Below, piece after piece: positions 52,165 through 52,415 of a stretch of DNA of 52,415 nt. The stretch comes from Pseudomonas fluorescens (GTDB lineage: Bacteria > Pseudomonadota > Gammaproteobacteria > Pseudomonadales > Pseudomonadaceae). The notes below the pieces were generated by a model. It did no database searches and was not told the DNA's origin. It was given only the letters and a program-made list of their open reading frames with translations. How positions within the stretch are numbered: position 1 is the first letter of the stretch; each line of letters opens with the position of its first letter. The stretch is from assembly GCF_000967965.1 (NCBI RefSeq), contig NZ_LACC01000033.1, forward strand, positions 1-52,415, read 5' to 3'. The position numbers and the translations under genes were made by a program.

Positions 52165-52206
52165 AAACCCCCGATCAGCCTCTGGCGGGTCGGGGGTTTT
52201 CTTTTG
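52165..52206 (+). terminator. Rho-independent terminator after nrdA
   Basis: AAACCCCCGA pairs with TCGGGGGTTT, followed by TTCTTTTG. If active, nrdA is expressed apart from downstream genes. A smaller hairpin (TAAGCG with CGCTTA) precedes it at 52141-52160. Confidence 0.85.
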
Positions 52207-52235
52207 CCTGAAGGAAATGGGGGCTTGTACTGACG

Positions 52236-52320
52236 CTATCGCGAGCAGGTTCGCTCCTACAGGGGACCGGGTCTTTCCAGATAAACACGATCAACTGTAG
52301 GAGCGAGCCTGCTCGCGATG
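52236..52320. repeat. REPIN
   Basis: Inverted REP units (CTATCGCGAGCAGGTTCGCT on the left, TGTAGGAGCGAGCCTGCTCG on the right) lie between the nrdA terminator and the intron end. Confidence 0.87.
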
Positions 52321-52350
52321 AGGCCATTACCTCCAATACAAAACCCAAGA

Positions 52351-52415
52351 ATCGAGTAGGAGGCGGGGCTGCCCCCGCCGTCCTCTCACACCACCGTACG
52401 TACGGTTCCGTATAC
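52351..52415 (-). mobile_element. 3' end of a group II intron (domains V-VI), cut by the window edge
   Basis: On the minus strand, GTATACGGAACCGTACGTAC followed by GGTGGT folds as most of domain V: GTA/TAC, a TACG-GAAC-CGTA tip and a two-base CG bulge before TACGGTGGT. Next comes domain VI, GGCGGGG-GCAG-CCCCGCC, extended by AGGA/TCCT and GAG/CTC with one unpaired A seven bases before the end CGAT. The 3' splice site would be at 52351. The rest of domain V and any reverse-transcriptase gene lie beyond the window. The element is antisense to nrdA. Confidence 0.8.

Overview
The window is high-GC chromosomal DNA from a Pseudomonas, most likely of the P. fluorescens group. The evidence is the marker gene content (fabAB, relA-rlmD-cysM, gacS-ldhA, oprH-phoPQ, pcpS, nrdA with two ATP-cones) and many REP/REPIN palindromes of the kind common in fluorescent pseudomonads. 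I see no rRNA, tRNA, CRISPR array, prophage or complete insertion sequence. Genes are dense and arranged in short operons with frequent 1-11 base overlaps. Several starts (gacS, phoQ, the DUF2069 gene, the TonB receptor and a two-component pair) use GTG or TTG.

Layout. Positions 1-8.7 kb hold leftward genes. The first set is acyl-CoA synthetase, hotdog thioesterase, two alpha/beta hydrolases, a glutathione transferase, a DUF4892 protein and an AI-2E-type permease. The second is gpsA, a DUF4389 protein and sixA. Positions 8.9-13.8 kb hold a rightward three-gene unit: TonB-dependent receptor, periplasmic-binding-protein-like protein and hybrid sensor kinase. fabA-fabB (unsaturated fatty acid synthesis) follow to 15.9 kb. 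Positions 16-17.5 kb form a small accessory patch with a 62-residue protein, behind a promoter carrying a SlyA-type palindrome, and a divergent nitrilase-like protein. Leftward housekeeping genes follow to 26.1 kb: DUF2058, mazG, relA, rlmD, cysM and a PirRS-like two-component system. From 26.3 kb come gacS, ldhA, a zinc-ribbon-like protein and a META lipoprotein, then a TlpA-like lipoprotein, arsC, wrbA and a DUF2069 protein, a Tag-like glycosylase, ttcA, a Yip1 protein, a SprT protease, a CoA-transferase and dctA. Positions 39.4-48.5 kb hold an AraC regulator, a CE4-LysM protein, the oprH-phoP-phoQ operon, a secreted dienelactone-hydrolase-like protein, pcpS and another two-component system. 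nrdA fills 49.2-52.1 kb.

Control regions that can be read directly include a sigma-54 promoter for dctA with two upstream palindromes, four tandem PhoP half-sites upstream of oprH, paired NrdR boxes 31 bp apart plus a perfect DnaA box upstream of nrdA, and several intrinsic terminators.

The right edge carries the 3' end (domains V and VI) of a group II intron in antisense orientation just downstream of nrdA, where nrdB would be expected. The best candidates for little-described biology are the receptor/binding-protein/kinase unit, the nitrilase-like protein, the SlyA-type operator and 62-residue protein, and the structured 0.4-kb nrdA leader. Comparisons to P. aeruginosa gene order below are from memory, not from a search.
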